Shown in pieces: positions 46,856 to 59,220 of a stretch of DNA of 64,000 bases. Every line of letters starts with the position of its first letter. Within the stretch, counting starts at the first letter, position 1. Under the pieces are notes generated by a model. That model saw nothing but the letters and a program-made list of their open reading frames with translations. It was not told the DNA's origin and searched no databases. The stretch lies in NCBI GenBank assembly GCA_032164245.1, contig JAVMKO010000001.1, positions 248,381,644-248,445,643 of the forward strand, read 5' to 3'. This DNA is from Sternotherus odoratus. Lineage: Eukaryota > Chordata > Testudines > Kinosternidae. Made by a program: the position numbers and the translations under genes.

Positions 46856-47576
46856 GGTGTGGAATCCATTTCCTTCAATAGGTCATCTGCGTCACATGAT
46901 ATTGTTTCTGTTCCCTGACTGGATGCCCTACATTTCATAAACAGGAGACCTCCTTTTTATGGTGAACATTCTGAATTGGTCCGTAAATCTAAGTGCAAAT
47001 AATAAAAAGAGCTTTATCAAAATGGCCATGAAAATCCTTCCAATGCAAATACTGTATCAGAATATTTGCACTAGCAATCTTTTGCTTTTTTTGAATATTC
47101 TTACAAATAAGTGAATGAAAGGAATCACAAAAACCAGCTAAGTGAATCAGTAGGTTTTAGCTGCAAGAATGTTAGGTTTTTTGCCCATCTCTACATGAAA
47201 AAGCCCCATGCACCTTTCTGCCATTATCCTAGTGACCTAGTTACAGTTTTCCAAAACACCTAAGTCCCATTGACTTTCAATGGGATTTAGATTTCTAAGT
47301 CTCTGAGGTGCTTTTGAAAATATGACTGCAAAAAAGCATTTTGACCCTTGCTACGTCACATTACAGACAAAAATGTCCAAAATTTCTTGGTCTATTTTTT
47401 ACTTCTGACCTATCACTATCTTCCCTAACTTTTTTCCCCTTACTTGTCTTTCAAAGATTTCAGGAACAAAAATTTTTTTTAAATTATGCTGAGGCATTTT
47501 CAAATGAAGGATTAACACACACCCTCACACAAATGCAGATTATTCTTGTGGGCACTTTATATATTTATTTGTAATT
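46856..47576. other. Gene-less stretch with old foldback element
   Basis: No gene. 47244-47326 is an ancient palindromic remnant: ttccaaaacacctaagtccc faces gaggtgcttttgaaaa. Confidence 0.5.
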
Positions 47577-48627
47577 GCTCTTAAAAATCTCCAATGATGG
47601 AGATTCCACAATCTCCCTAGGCCAAGGATCGGCAACCTTGGCATGCGGGACCACAGGGTAAGCACCCTTAGCAGGCCCTGCCGGTTTGTTTACCTGCTGT
47701 TTCACTGACTGCAGCTCCCACTGGCCGCGGTTCGGAAGTGGGAAGCTCCCACTTCCCGCAGCCCCCATTGGACCGGGATAGAGAACCACGCCCAGTGGGA
47801 GCCACAGTCAGCAAAACATCAAGTAAACAAACCAGCGGGGCCCGCTAAGGGTACTTACCCTGTGGTCCCACGTGCCAAGGTTGCCAAACCCTGCCCTAGG
47901 CAATTTATTCCAGTGCTTAACCACCCTGACAATTTGAATGTTTTTCCTAATATCCAACCCAAACCACCCTTGCTGCAATTGAAACTCATTGTTTCTTGTC
48001 CTATCCTCATAGGTTAAGGAGAACAATTTACCTCCCCTCCTCCTTGTAACAACCTTTTATGTTCTTGAAAACTGTTATCATGTCCCCCCCTCAGTCTTCT
48101 CTTCTCTAGACTAAACAAACCCAGTTTTTTCAATCTTCCCTTAGAGGTCATGTTTTCTAAACCTTAAATCATTTTTGTTGCTCTTCTCTGGACTTCCTCC
48201 AATTTGTCTAAATCTTTCCTGAAATGTGATGCCCAGAATTGGACACAATACTCCAGTTGAGGCCTAATCATCATGGAGTAAAGTGGAAGAATTACTTCTT
48301 GTGTTTTACTTACAACATTCCTAATAATACAGCCCAGAATGATGTTTTCTCTTTTTGCAACAGTGTTACACTGTTGCCTCATTTTTAGCTTACTATGACC
48401 CCTAGATCTCTTTCTGAAGCACTCCTTCCTATGCAGTCATTTCCCATTTTGTATATGTGCAGCTGATTGTTCCTGCCTATGTGGAGTACTTTCCATTTCT
48501 CCTTATTCAATTTCATCCTATTTACTTCAGACTATTTCTGCAGTTTGTCCAGATATTTTGAATTTTAATCCTGCCCTCAAACCACATGCAAGCCCTCCCA
48601 GCTTGGTATCATCTACAAACTTTAAGT
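47577..48627 (-). pseudogene. CR1 LINE, late ORF2 to 3' region
   Basis: Minus-strand CR1 interrupted by a hAT at 47623-47893. Read in reverse it encodes the ORF2 C-terminus: ILGCIIRNVVSKTQEVILPL, RPQLEYCVQFWASHFRKDLD, KLEEVQRRATKMI, then (downstream) RTRNNEFQLQQGWFGLDIRK. Frames are broken by stops and indels. Its upstream end is replaced by a Penelope-like element at about 48628, and the extreme 3' tail is missing on the left. Confidence 0.87.
47623..47893. mobile_element. hAT MITE inside CR1
   Basis: A 271-bp element from CAAGGATCGGCAACCTTGG to CCAAGGTTGCCAAACCCTG with a perfect octamer ccctaggc (47615-47622, 47894-47901). CR1 sequence is continuous across it. Confidence 0.93.
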
Positions 48628-49281
48628 GAAGAATCAGAGAGGTAGCCGTGTTAGTCTGGAATAGCAGAGGTAACAAAGTCCTGTGGCACCTTAAAGACTA
48701 ACTATAAAGTTTTGAAGCATAAGCTTTCGTGGGCTAATACCCACTTCGTCGGATGCAAGCAGTGGAAGTGTCCAGAGGCAGGTATAGATAAATAGTCAGG
48801 AATCAGGTAGGAGGTAACAAGGTTAGTCCAATCAGGCTGAACCAGCTTGTTGTCTCCAATCAGGGAGGGTGAGATATTCTTCTAGCAGCTGAATTGAAGG
48901 TGTGAACGTGGAGGGAGGAGAAGCTGTTTTTGTAATTAGCAAGCCACTCAAGGTCTTTGTTCAGTCCCAGATTGATTGTGTTAAATTTGCAAATGAATTG
49001 CAGCTCTGCAGTCTCTCTTTGCAGTCTGGTCTTGAAGTTTTTTTGCTGCAGTATGGTGACTTTTAAATCTGTAATTGTGTGTCCAGGCAGGTTTCGTAAG
49101 GACTGTCCAGTTTGGCCGATGTACATAGCAGAGGGACATTGGTGGCATATAATGGCATATATGACATTGGTTGATGTGCAGGTGAATGAACCAGTGATGG
49201 TATGGCTGATCTGGTTAGGTCCTGTGATGGTGTTGCTGGTCTAGATATGTGGGCAGAGTTGGCATCGAGGTTTGTTGCATG
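48628..49281 (-). pseudogene. Penelope-like element, GIY-YIG endonuclease end
   Basis: The left tip carries ggtagccgtgttagtctgg and gcataagctttcgtgggcta, a 3' tail I know from turtle retroposons. Read on the minus strand from 49281 down it encodes PRCQLCPH, TSTNVIYAIICHQCPSAMYI, GQTGQSLR, then NLPGHTITDLKVTILQQKNF and LGLNKDLEWLANYKN: the Cys-rich linker and GIY-YIG-type nuclease (YIGQT) typical of the Penelope C-terminus. About 72 bases between SLR and NLPGHT are deleted in this copy but present in the inverted copy next door. Stops make it non-functional. It lacks the reverse-transcriptase part. Confidence 0.82.
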
Positions 49282-49430
49282 AGGACAGTCCCTACGAAAA
49301 AGGATAAATGGACACAAATCAGATATCAGGAATGGCAATATACAAAAACCTGTAGGAGAACACTTCAACCTGCCTGGACACACAATTACAGATTTAAAAG
49401 TCACCATACTGCAGCAAAAAAACTTCACTG
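49282..49430 (+). mobile_element. Inverted partial copy of the Penelope-like element
   Basis: Opposite in strand to its neighbour. The plus strand reads GQSLRKRINGHKSDIRNG and then PVGEHFNLPGHTITDLKV, ending in ILQQKNF. Bases 49380-49427 are the inverse of about 49036-49083. It supplies exactly the 24 codons missing from the minus-strand copy. Such inverted 5' partial copies are a known feature of Penelope insertions. Confidence 0.82.
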
Positions 49431-50402
49431 TGAGCCTGACCATGCACCTACTAAAGACAAAGGGAACAAAAGCAAGAACTATGTCTGAGTCCTGAATCAC
49501 CACTACCCAGTGCCAGACAATGAAAATCACTAGCATTAACCCAACATAAAAGTGGAGTAATGCAGTGATGAATCAAGTCCATAGTCTTCCGGGAGTTCTT
49601 ACACACCTTTCAGCTTTATCAAAAATCTCAACGCAAAATCTGACACACAGAAACATTCTGTGGATTGGCAATACTCCCTGAAGGGCTCTGGGTACCAAAA
49701 CCAGTGACTGGCTTAAACTGAACTGACCCGTAAGTGTCGTTTTTCATCTGTGACAAATAAAATATTGATAGTGGTCTTTATTTTGCTTAACCCCTCCAAA
49801 ACACACTGGGTAGTAGACCATAACAGAATGGAAATTGCTTATAAAAATGTGAGAGGGGACGGCAGCATTTCAGTGTGAGCAACAGTGATTTTCACTTCAC
49901 TGAGAGACATGCTCCCTCCCATGAAATGCAGCAGTATGGACTGCAAGATGCTGCAGTATATGTTGGTCCAGTTTATAGTATTGATGGGTTATATGTAGTT
50001 TGCAATTGTAACATTCACAATTCACTGACGACTATGCTACCTGTATATGATCTATTTACTTATCTGGACCCCATAGTCATTATAATGGAATACCCATAGT
50101 AATGCTCAGTATTGTTATCTTCATTTTACAGATAGGAAAACGAGGACTAAATACCTTTATAAATCTAGCCCTAAGCGACTTGACCAGGGTCCCTAAGAAA
50201 TCTGTGGCAGAGCCATGAATCAAAGCCAAATTCCTGAGGGCCAGTCCAGTGCTTTAACTGTAAGCCCATCCTCATTATATCCCTTGAGCATATGAAGGCT
50301 TCATGAACACTGCTGTTTCCGACAAGCCTTGTCTTTTCACTGTATAAAACTAATCACAATCGCTATGCTCTTCTACTTTATCTCCAGCAAATAAATGATT
50401 AG
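49431..50402. other. Gene-less stretch with MIR-like SINE
   Basis: Nothing gene-like. A minus-strand MIR-like SINE occupies about 50095-50270. Confidence 0.5.
50095..50270 (-). repeat. MIR-like SINE
   Basis: Reverse of MIR: attttacagataggaaaacg, cgacttgaccagggtccc, tctgtggcagagccatgaat, ccagtccagtgctttaactg. Diverged. Confidence 0.75.
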
Positions 50403-52031
50403 TAGGACCCTACCAAATTCACATCCAAGAAAAATGTGTCGCAGACTGTGAAATCTGGTCTTCCCCCATGAAATCTGGTCTCTTGTTTGTTTTTACCTTA
50501 TACTATACAGATTTCACAGGGGAGACCAGCGTTTCTCAAATTGGGGGTTCTGACCCAAAAGGGAGTTTCAGGGGGGTCATGATATTGCCACCTTTACTTC
50601 TGCGCTGCCTTCAGAGCTGGCTGGCAGAAAGTGACAGCTATTCACCAGGTGCCCAGCTTTGAAGTGCCCCCGCCAGCAGTAGTGCAGAAGTAAGGGTGGC
50701 AATGCCATACTGTGCTATCCTTACTTCTGCAGTGAAGCCTTCAGAGCTGGGTGGCCGGAGAGTGGCTGCTGCTGACTGAGGGCCCAGCTCTGCAGGCAGC
50801 AGCGCAGACGTAAGGGTGGCAATACCATCCCATGCCAACCTCACTTCTGCACTGCTGCTGGAGGCGGCTCTGCCTTCAGAGCTGGGATCCTGGCCAGCAG
50901 CCGCCATGGGCGGCAACGTCTATGGGCCCATGGTGCCTGGGCACCAGGAATATTCCTGGCCCGGGGCCCGGCTCCAGCAATGTTTGAGGCTGGGTCTCTC
51001 CCTTGGCCCCACCTTCCGCCCCAGGACGTTCCTCCCACCCATGTATCCCCCGGGTGATTTAAAATGGCCTGGGGGCCCCACCCACCACTAGCAGTGCCGT
51101 GGAGCTGAGAGGCTTCCTGCCTGCTCACTCCACGTGTCTGTCGGCCCCTCGCTGCAGCCCCTGGGCAGGTGGGGATGGGGTCTGCGTCTATGTGCACTGC
51201 TCCTGCAGCCAATAGGAAGCTGTGGGGGCAGTGCCTGGGGGTAGCAGCACGTGGAGATCACGGTCCGTCCTTCCTAGGAGCCCAAGGTAAGCGCTACACC
51301 CCCCACCTACTCCCAAAGCATGCACCCCCAATTTCCCACAACCCCCAAACTCCCTCCCAGAGCCTGCACCTCCTCCCATCCCCAAACTCCTTCCTAGAAC
51401 CTTCATCCTCACCCACAGCCCACATCCTGCACCCAAACTCTGTCCCATAGCTGCACCCCTCGCCCCCTCTTGCACCCACACCCCTTGCCCCACCTTGAAG
51501 CCTGCACCCAGCACCCAAACTCCATTCCAGAGCCCGCACCCCAGACCCCCTCCCCCACTCAAACTCCCTCCCAGAGCCCAACCTTTCATCCCTTCTGCAC
51601 CCAAACTCCCTCCCAGATCCTGCACCCTGCACCGCAGTCCCCTGCCCCTGCCCAGGACCTGCGCCCCAGACCTCCCCCCCTGACCCAAACTCCCTCCCAG
51701 ACCCTTAGGGGGGGTGGAGCTTGGGGGGGACAGGCTCGGGGCATTCTGGGGACCACAGAAATTTCTACAAACCTGCCGCCCCTGTCAACCACCACTCTCC
51801 GGCTGCCCAGCTCTGAAGGCAGCGCTGCTACCAGCAACAGCACAGAAGAAAGGGTAGCAGTACCGCAAATCCACACACACAACAACCTTGCAACCACCTC
51901 ACAACTCCTTTTTGGGTCAGGACCCCGACAAGTACAACACTGTGCCATTTCAGAGAGCTAAAATTTTCTATTTTTAAAATCCTATAGCCCTGAAGTTGAC
52001 CAAAATGGACCATGAATTTGGTAGGACCCTA
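50403..52031. mobile_element. hAT element with TAGGACCCTACC ends
   Basis: A 1,629-bp element with ends TAGGACCCTACCAAATTCA and TGAATTTGGTAGGACCCTA (a few substitutions allowed) and a perfect octamer atgattag (50395-50402, 52032-52039). It is the same family as 4729-5345. The interior repeats the gcttcagagctgg / ccagctctgaaggcagc theme in alternating orientation. A foreign C-rich block (50906-51774) is inserted. No transposase. Confidence 0.88.
50906..51774. mobile_element. Insertion in the hAT, with C-rich minisatellite
   Basis: This block interrupts the hAT and is flanked by gccgcc on both sides (50900-50905, 51775-51780), a possible 6-bp target duplication. It starts with gtgcctgggcaccaggaata, which I recall as a dispersed turtle repeat. 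From 51308 to 51712 it turns into an irregular minisatellite around caaactccctcccagagcc. Several long frames here (for example 51188-51688 minus) are artefacts of the repeat. Confidence 0.6.
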
Positions 52032-52039
52032 ATGATTAG

Positions 52040-55000
52040 GAAGCCTGCTCTGCAATGGCAAGGCAGAAGTTGGATACAATAACACTTAAACACAGACCAT
52101 ATATGGACATTGGCTTGGGTTAAACAATAACCACATCTGGCAGAGATTAGCTCTGGAAACCGCACCCACGGTCAGATCCACAGCTATCCTTTCAGGGAAA
52201 TCATATGGCAGCAACTGGGGTCAATTCCACTGCCTGGGTCACTAGGAGAAATGTAGTGACATTTGCAAGTTAACAAGGCATAGCTTCAAAAAAAGCAGAA
52301 TTGTGTCTTTTCTATTCTGAATTACTGGGTTGTTACAAAATTAGAGCCGTGATTTACAAGTGACCCAAGCAGGAAAAATGAATTAGGGAATTAGGATAAA
52401 GCAATAATGACAAATAAAATACATTTTGATCAGTATTAGATACATTCTATACTCTTAGCCCTAACTTGTATAATGGAGTTTCCTCTGTATCTCTGCACAC
52501 CATAAAAGGAAAAAAACAGCAGTCGTGTAGCAGCATATGCAAATTGACTAAACAGTGGAAAAGATGCATGTTCTGAGCTGCTATTACGTTCTCCACTTGG
52601 ATCTTTTTTTAATTGGCTTTCCAAATGTCTCTGTGGAAGATACACAAGGAGGCAGCCATCGGGACTGAGAGCAGTGAAATGAGCTTCTTGGACCCTCCTT
52701 TTTTACTTGCCTGGGCTTAAATAGAACAGTTTGCCCCACCATATGGCAAAGGTGGAGGTCAGACAGATAAAACGTTTCATTGCGCTGAAGAATGGTTAAC
52801 AACCCGGGAATGTAAATTCTAACACATCGTAAAACTGTTGCAAAGCAGGCTGAAAGGACACTTTAGTGATGGCAGGAAATCTGTTTCCCAACTCCACCCC
52901 ATCCCTTCCAGTTCATTACAGGTATTGTGGAAAGCAAAGGGAGGTTTGAGTCATCCCTTGGCAATCTGTGCCCTGCTCCTCAAGCAGATTTCTAATGACT
53001 TTTCAATGATGATTTAAGAGGGTCTGTGTCTTGAAGTTGTAAAGGATTTCAGCTCTGCCCCCTCCTCACATACAAACCCAGGGAGATGCACACTCACAAT
53101 CTCTCAACAGCAGCATTAGCATTTGCCACTTTTGTCCCATTTTCGCTTCAGCGCTCGCTCTCTGCTGCACAATTCTCCTCAGGGTCACTGGATCAACCTA
53201 GCGGAAAGAGAAACCCCCCGAACCTCAATGGTTTACACTGGAATAGGATTCATGGCAATTTGTAGCCGTGTTGGTGGCAGGACCACCCCACCACCCAAAT
53301 GAATCTCACAATAACCTTGCAAGGAACTGGGGCTGAAAATGCGGTGCCCCCACCCCACTTCACCTATCAGTCATCGCTCACTAGGATTTGCGCTAACCCG
53401 GCCTGAAATCTCCTTCACGCCCCTTCAACTCCCTAGGGGAGCACAGCGGTGTGAATTGGAGTGGATGGTGAGGGAACCCCAGGCTGTGTGAGAGGAAATG
53501 GAGCCTGAAGAGATACCGAACTGCAGAACTGAGGGAGAAAAACTTTTCTGCTTTATATCAATCATTTCCCAGGTGCTAGATTCCACTTCCCTCCCAGCTC
53601 ATGCAATGCCTTGGCCGCTGTGCCCTTCAGAATACCCAGCATCTCGCTGGGTCTTCTGGGGGTTCATGCTGATGCTTTAGTCATCCCATCTCTGTTAGTG
53701 TTAGGGACGAATCTGGACGTTTTTGTTCAGTACCTTGACTTTAATGCCAGAGTGAGACCAGCAGGATCTCTGACCCAGAGAGGTCAAGCTGAGCTGCCCA
53801 AATGAGACACAAATGATCCCTGTCAAAATAACATCACCATCGTCCACAGCGAATGGATTGCTTTCCTGGCCCTCCATCTAGCATCCATTTTATCCCCCTT
53901 TCAGCGCCATAAATACTTCAGAGCCAGTGTTCAGACCTCCCCCTGCACCTGCAGCAAAAAGAGTCTTGCTAACCGTGTGCTCAGAGAAACGTGCATTTGC
54001 TTCCCGTGTTATTTAGCAGGGAAACAGAGGATTTAGTCTATTTCCATCACCCCCTCAGGATGCTGCTCAGTGCTGCCAGAGCTTGCACTGAATGACGGAG
54101 ATTCACCTCAGTCTCTGGAAGGAGAGGCTGGTTTCACATGCCCCCATTTCTTGAGGCACTGCAGTTATACCAGCTAATTTTGCCCTCAGCCGTGAACCAT
54201 CTAGAAATAACTGATCATCACTGCCCCAGCATGAATAGCCCCTTTCATAACGCACCAGTGCTTGCACAAAGGGTCCTTCCCTCGACAGGCCCCACAGAGC
54301 CTTAGGTACAGGAATGAACTGAGCCCCCAAAGGCACGGCCAGCTGGGGGTCACTGTTACTATCCTAGGGGACCAGCCGAATGTTTAATACTTTGTCAGCT
54401 GCCCGAGAACAGGCCCGTCTCCTATTTGGTGCAGGAAGCCAGCCGGCAACATCGGAGTTTTGTGGTGGGTGTTGATCTCTTTTCCTGGAAGCGTGTAAAA
54501 AAAAAAGGAGGGGGAGGAATCAATCCAAAGTCTTTGCCAGGCGGAATTACAATGTTAAACCAGGGAGAAGTGTCTGGAAAGGCCACGTGTGCACCGTTGG
54601 GAGGGTAGCTAGTGGCTGGCCCTCTCTAAAACTCCAGACAAACCCTGGGAAACTCTGGCAGGAATCATTTTACATTGGTTGCAATAATCCCAAATCCTCC
54701 AAGATTGGTGGAGCCAGGCTACCCAATCAAGGGTGGCTGGAGAGAGAAGGAGCCGGGGAGGGCTGCCGCATGGCGCAGGGTTTAGGTGGCCAAGCACTCA
54801 TGCTAGCTGAACAGGAGTGGGGAACTGGCCAACTCCAATGGGCAGCCCCAGGCGCGGGTCTCTGCTGATCGAGAGTGGTGGTTTATCGCCTCAAACCTGG
54901 CTTTTTCTGCTCCAGCTCCTGCTGCCATTTCCCCCTCTCCCCCAAGGGGGAATATAACAGGGAGGGGGCACTTTGCTTTTAACTTGAAGCTGTAGAGAGG

Positions 55001-55393
55001 ATCTTTCTCCATGGAGATGAGGCATTTCTCCACAGGGCTCATCAGAAAGGGCTGCCTTTGCCTCACCCACTGCTGCTGGGTACCTGGCTCCTTGTCTCAC
55101 ATCCCCCATGAGGGGAAGGGACTCATGGCCCCACCACTCCTTTACCCCCACACCCAGGAAAAGGAGACAGGCATAGGGCAAGGATCACCCTTCCCCACTC
55201 CTCAGGATCCCGGCTCGCTGCTTCCTTCTTCCTCATCCCCACCCCTGTCCAAGCAGGGAGAGCAGGCCAAGGATGGGCAGGCAGTAGCTGGTTCCTGTTT
55301 GACTCCCTCCCCTTATGGGCCACCCCAACTCTCAGGTTCATCCCACCACTGTCCCAGGCAGATGGAAGGGCTGGGGTCCCAGCACGCTGCTCC
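52040..55393. other. Long gene-less stretch
   Basis: About 3.4 kb without a supported gene. GC content rises after 53 kb and some C/T-rich tracts appear (about 55180-55330), but I see no splice-bounded frame. At 53256-53275 attt gtagccgtgttggt-like sequence (aatttgtagccgtgttggt) is a small fragment of the turtle retroposon head. Confidence 0.45.
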
Positions 55394-55401
55394 TTCCTAG
55401 C

Positions 55402-55555
55402 CACTGTTCCCTCTACGCTGTGCTCATGTGCGCGCCCACACAGATCCTAAACCCTGCGCACATGGCAAAACACCACGTGCACAAAAATTTGCACAAAAGT
55501 TTGCACAGAAGAAATTTTTTGCAACACAGCCTGTCAAAAATTAGAAGGAACATTG
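55402..55555. mobile_element. hAT MITE, 154 bp
   Basis: Ends CACTGTTCCCTCTACGCTG and TTAGAAGGAACATTG are inverted copies. Octamers ttcctagc (55394-55401) and ctcctagc (55556-55563), one mismatch. Confidence 0.82.
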
Positions 55556-55563
55556 CTCCTAGC

Positions 55564-57425
55564 CCAAATATTGCCCCAGTAAGGAGGTTAGACCCCCGGG
55601 ATGAGAACTGCCATGATTTAAGTGGGACTCCCTATCTTCCACACCAACTCCCACCCCTATCCCAGGGAGGTGCTCAAAGGTGGAAAGGCTCTGCGATCAC
55701 ATAGGTGCTAATGAGGAAATTAATAATCATTCGCATCTTGAACTTCTGGACACAGTTGTCTTTAAAAACCCACACCAGCCAGGCAAAAACCGAGGGCCAT
55801 TTCTCTCCTCCTTGATGTTAATGCTTCTTCTGGTGCATTTTTTCCCATTCCTACATTTTGCCATCGTTACAATAAATACAAAGGTTTTGCACACAATAGC
55901 AACTACAAAACCATAAGCACATATATAAATACATAAGATTCAAGTGACATCTTTATGTCACCTATTTGTGCCATCTCTTAGCGTCTTGTGTTCATCATTC
56001 ATTCCACGATGCTGTATCCAAAAATATAGAAACCTTTCTAGTTAATAAGCAAGACAAACCTGTATAAATAACAAGCAAGCACCCCGCTAAACAGCAGCTG
56101 ATTTCCTGTCTCTAGGGGTAAATTGCAAGAGCGTGGTACTCGGGTACGTTCCACGATCTCTCTGCCTGTTTTAACGAGGCAACAGGAGACCGTATACATT
56201 TCCGCAATGTTTGAACATTGGTGCCTGCAGGTTATTCCCTTCTCCACCCCCTTTTCTATGCACTTTATCACCTAGTTCTGCTAGGCCTCCTAGAATCTGT
56301 GAGTTGTGTCCTCTCCCTTCTTCGCAGCATCGCTTTGAGGCATGGGTGATGAATGTCCTTTTTTAATCTAGGAAGATGTTAAAAGCGTGGGGGGCACCGA
56401 GTTCAATTATGAAATATGAAGTGCTGCAAGGTCAAGTCTTTGTGGAGCCCCACAAAGGAAGAAATGCTCCCAGGAGGCTCTGATTCCCAGTCAGATGAGT
56501 GATCATCATGTCCTCGGAAAGACTTTGATTTTATTACCAGCTTTTTGGCAGTGTTTATAGTTTCACGTGGCTGGAATTAGAGAGCACTTTCCGAGTCTGA
56601 TTTCTGCTCCCCCATCCCTTTTCTTCAAAAGATGCTCCAAATTCTCATGGAATTGGAGGTGCCCGCTGGAGAATGCAGGTGCTAAGATATGTCCGGAGGG
56701 GCTGTCTTGCCAGGATGCTATTCACAGCCTCTATTTGCATAATCTCTTGCTCCTTCTTAAATCTTCTGTCTCTCTCGCTCTCTCTCTTTTCCTGCTCCCC
56801 CAAGATACCTTCTAACAGTCTGGCCTGGTTTTCATCCGTGTGCCTTGATAATGCTGATTGCTTTTATCCAGGGGTTGCAAAGTGGAGATCAGTCACACCT
56901 TCCTCCCCTACAGAGAGGCCACAAACGCTGGGGAATGTGTTTACTCTTCACATCTGCCAAGACTTTTAACGTCACAGCGCGAGGAGAGCCCCAAAGACAA
57001 ATCCTGAAATGAGCAAATTAATAATGGTTGGCAACTGGGATCCTGCAGCAAACCAGTCCTTTACCTTTTGGTGCTGTTTGCCCTTCCTTAAAGTTCTCTC
57101 TTGTCCTATATTCAAAAGTGACTTCTTCTTTTTGGCAAAGAAGAAACTAACTGGTGTCGTTGGGCTACATTGCAGTGAGTCTTAAAGGTCCCAGTTTACT
57201 CTGCTTGGAATGTCAGTACAAACCAGAGGAGGAATCAGAGCCTTAAGCTTTGGATTTGCAGGCAGAATGTATGTAATACAAGTGTGTTTATAGTATTTGG
57301 AAAGGGAAGTTAATGTTACTTGAATTTGCTTTGGTTTTTGGAACATTCAAAACTGGATCAAGGCTTTGGATCAGACCCTAATAGCATAAGCCTGAGACAG
57401 GAATAGTTCAGGCTTAATCTTCCAT
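55564..57425. other. Gene-less stretch
   Basis: No gene supported over 1.9 kb. A ctctctctcg-type pyrimidine run lies near 56768-56790. Confidence 0.45.
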
Positions 57426-57777
57426 ACCCTGTCATCTACATCTACAATACAAGCTCGGGCTGTGAGTCCCCTGCTTGTGTACACAGACTCACACTAACCC
57501 CCATCAAGCTAACCTGAGTATAAATCGCAATGTCGCTGCAGTAGCGTGGGTAGTGGCAACAGAGGCACGATTGAGCTACGTCATCAAACTAGCTCAAGTA
57601 TGGGTTCACAAGCTGGGGACTCACAACTAGGGTCCAGACAGCAAATGTGAAAAATCAGGACCAGGGGTTGGGGGGTAATAGAAAAAAACCCCAAAATTGG
57701 GACTGTCCCTATAAAACTGGGACATCTGGTCTCCCAGCTCACAACCCTAGCTTGTATTATAGATTCTGACATACCCC
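57426..57777. mobile_element. MITE with nested hAT
   Basis: Ends tctacaatacaagctcgggc and ccctagcttgtattatagat form about 32-bp inverted repeats after removal of the hAT at 57628-57737. Target duplication unclear; borders within a few bases. Confidence 0.65.
57628..57737. mobile_element. hAT MITE, 110 bp
   Basis: Runs from TAGGGTCCAGACAGC to GACATCTGGTCTCCCAG, with a perfect octamer ctcacaac (57620-57627, 57738-57745). Inverted ends are imperfect. It lies inside the preceding MITE and is therefore younger. Confidence 0.8.
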
Positions 57778-59019
57778 AGGGTATAATCTGGACAGTTGAG
57801 CAGCTGTGTCCCCTTCATTCTCTATCCTGCGGGGCCTTTTACACTCCTTTGCTATCAGACCATCCACACCTGGCCTGTTCACACAGCCTGCAGCTTGCAA
57901 ATTCACTCCCAACTAAATACATAAGCGCTCTGACCAGACACTCATGAACTACACACTAGTCAACATCCACAAATTCTTCCCCAGAAACATGCATCTTGTA
58001 CTGCTCAGTATCCTTCTGAATAGTGTGGCTGATATGTGTTCAACAGAGATGATAATACTTACTTACCTTACTTGGGTATTGTTCATGAAATCAGCAGAGA
58101 TACTCACATGAGAAAATGCTCAACAGTGTGAGCATCATGGGATGCTACCTATCCAGTTGCCTGAAAATTAAGATCAAGAATCTTTTCTTATATTCTTGGT
58201 TGGATTCAACTGGCACCCCTTAGTAACTAATTTATTTCTAATTAACTCGGTGAACAAATGGACATGCTGGTTTATGTTTGTGATGGGCCAACTCCAAATG
58301 GTTTGGGGTTCAGTTCAGATCTGAAATCTGGATGCCTTTCCAAGCTTATCCGCACTATCTACATTTATATAAACCATTTCACATCTTCACTGGAAATCTT
58401 GCAAGAGCGTTAATAGCGTTATTATTTGTATTCCGATAATCCCCAGAGATCCCGCTCAGGATCAGGGTTCTGGACAAACACAGAAAAGAGGCAGTCCCTA
58501 CCCCAATCCAAAGTAAGACAAGATACAGCACTGGATGTAACACGCTTTTAAAGAGATAGAGGAACTGGAACAATAGTAAGAGGACGTACGTGGCTGCATA
58601 GACTAGCTAGGTGCGCAATCAGCAAGTTTCAAGGTTTCAAGAGCAGGCTATCTCCTGAGATTTACTGCCCTTCTGGCTTTCTGTTAGGATGAAAGTACCG
58701 TGAGAACAGCTTTTTTTTTTTTCTCCCTTTATCTTTGTGTTCAGCTATCTATTTCCTATACTGGCCACAATGCAGAAGTGCAGAAACACACGGAAAACAA
58801 AAAAAGGGAAGTTGGCTGAGCATTTCAGAACCATCAGGAATACTGGTTGGGATTATGCTCTGGAACCAAGCAAAGGAGCAGTGGATGAAAGGGGTGTCTT
58901 TTTTCTTCCCAAATCAATTTGCCCATTTCTATCATTTAAACCTAAACCAATCCTGATACTACTACTTACACTTATATGGCACTTTAGATCTTCAAGGTAG
59001 GGTATAAAAATGAATTAGA
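57778..59019. other. Gene-less stretch with a SINE-like remnant
   Basis: No gene. 58418-58560 (ttatttgtattccgataatc, then acaaacacagaaaagaggca) resembles an old amniote MIR-type SINE, forward sense. Confidence 0.5.
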
Positions 59020-59205
59020 CAATCCTCACAATACCCTAGGAGGGTAGGTGTTATTATCCCCTCTTTATACACCAGGAAAATGAGGCCAAGAGGTGCCTTT
59101 ATACACCAGGAAAATGAGGCAGAGAGGCAAAATTCCTATTGACTGCAATGGGGCAGGAATTCATCTCATGACTCCCAGTCTGATGCTCCAGACCACACTC
59201 CTTAT
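59020..59205 (-). repeat. MIR-like SINE with 34-bp duplication
   Basis: Reverse of MIR (ggtgttattatcccctcttt, accaggaaaatgaggc). A 34-bp unit starting ctttatacaccagg is present twice, at 59063 and 59097. Confidence 0.75.
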
Positions 59206-59220
59206 AATGAGATAATTTAG

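Noticed and set aside
51188..51688. 166-codon glycine-rich frame and 163-codon proline-rich frame
   Set aside because: Both are translations of the C-rich minisatellite.
53000..55400. GC-richer region as a possible first exon or promoter
   Set aside because: No CpG cluster, no splice-bounded conserved frame, no recognisable protein; left as unannotated.
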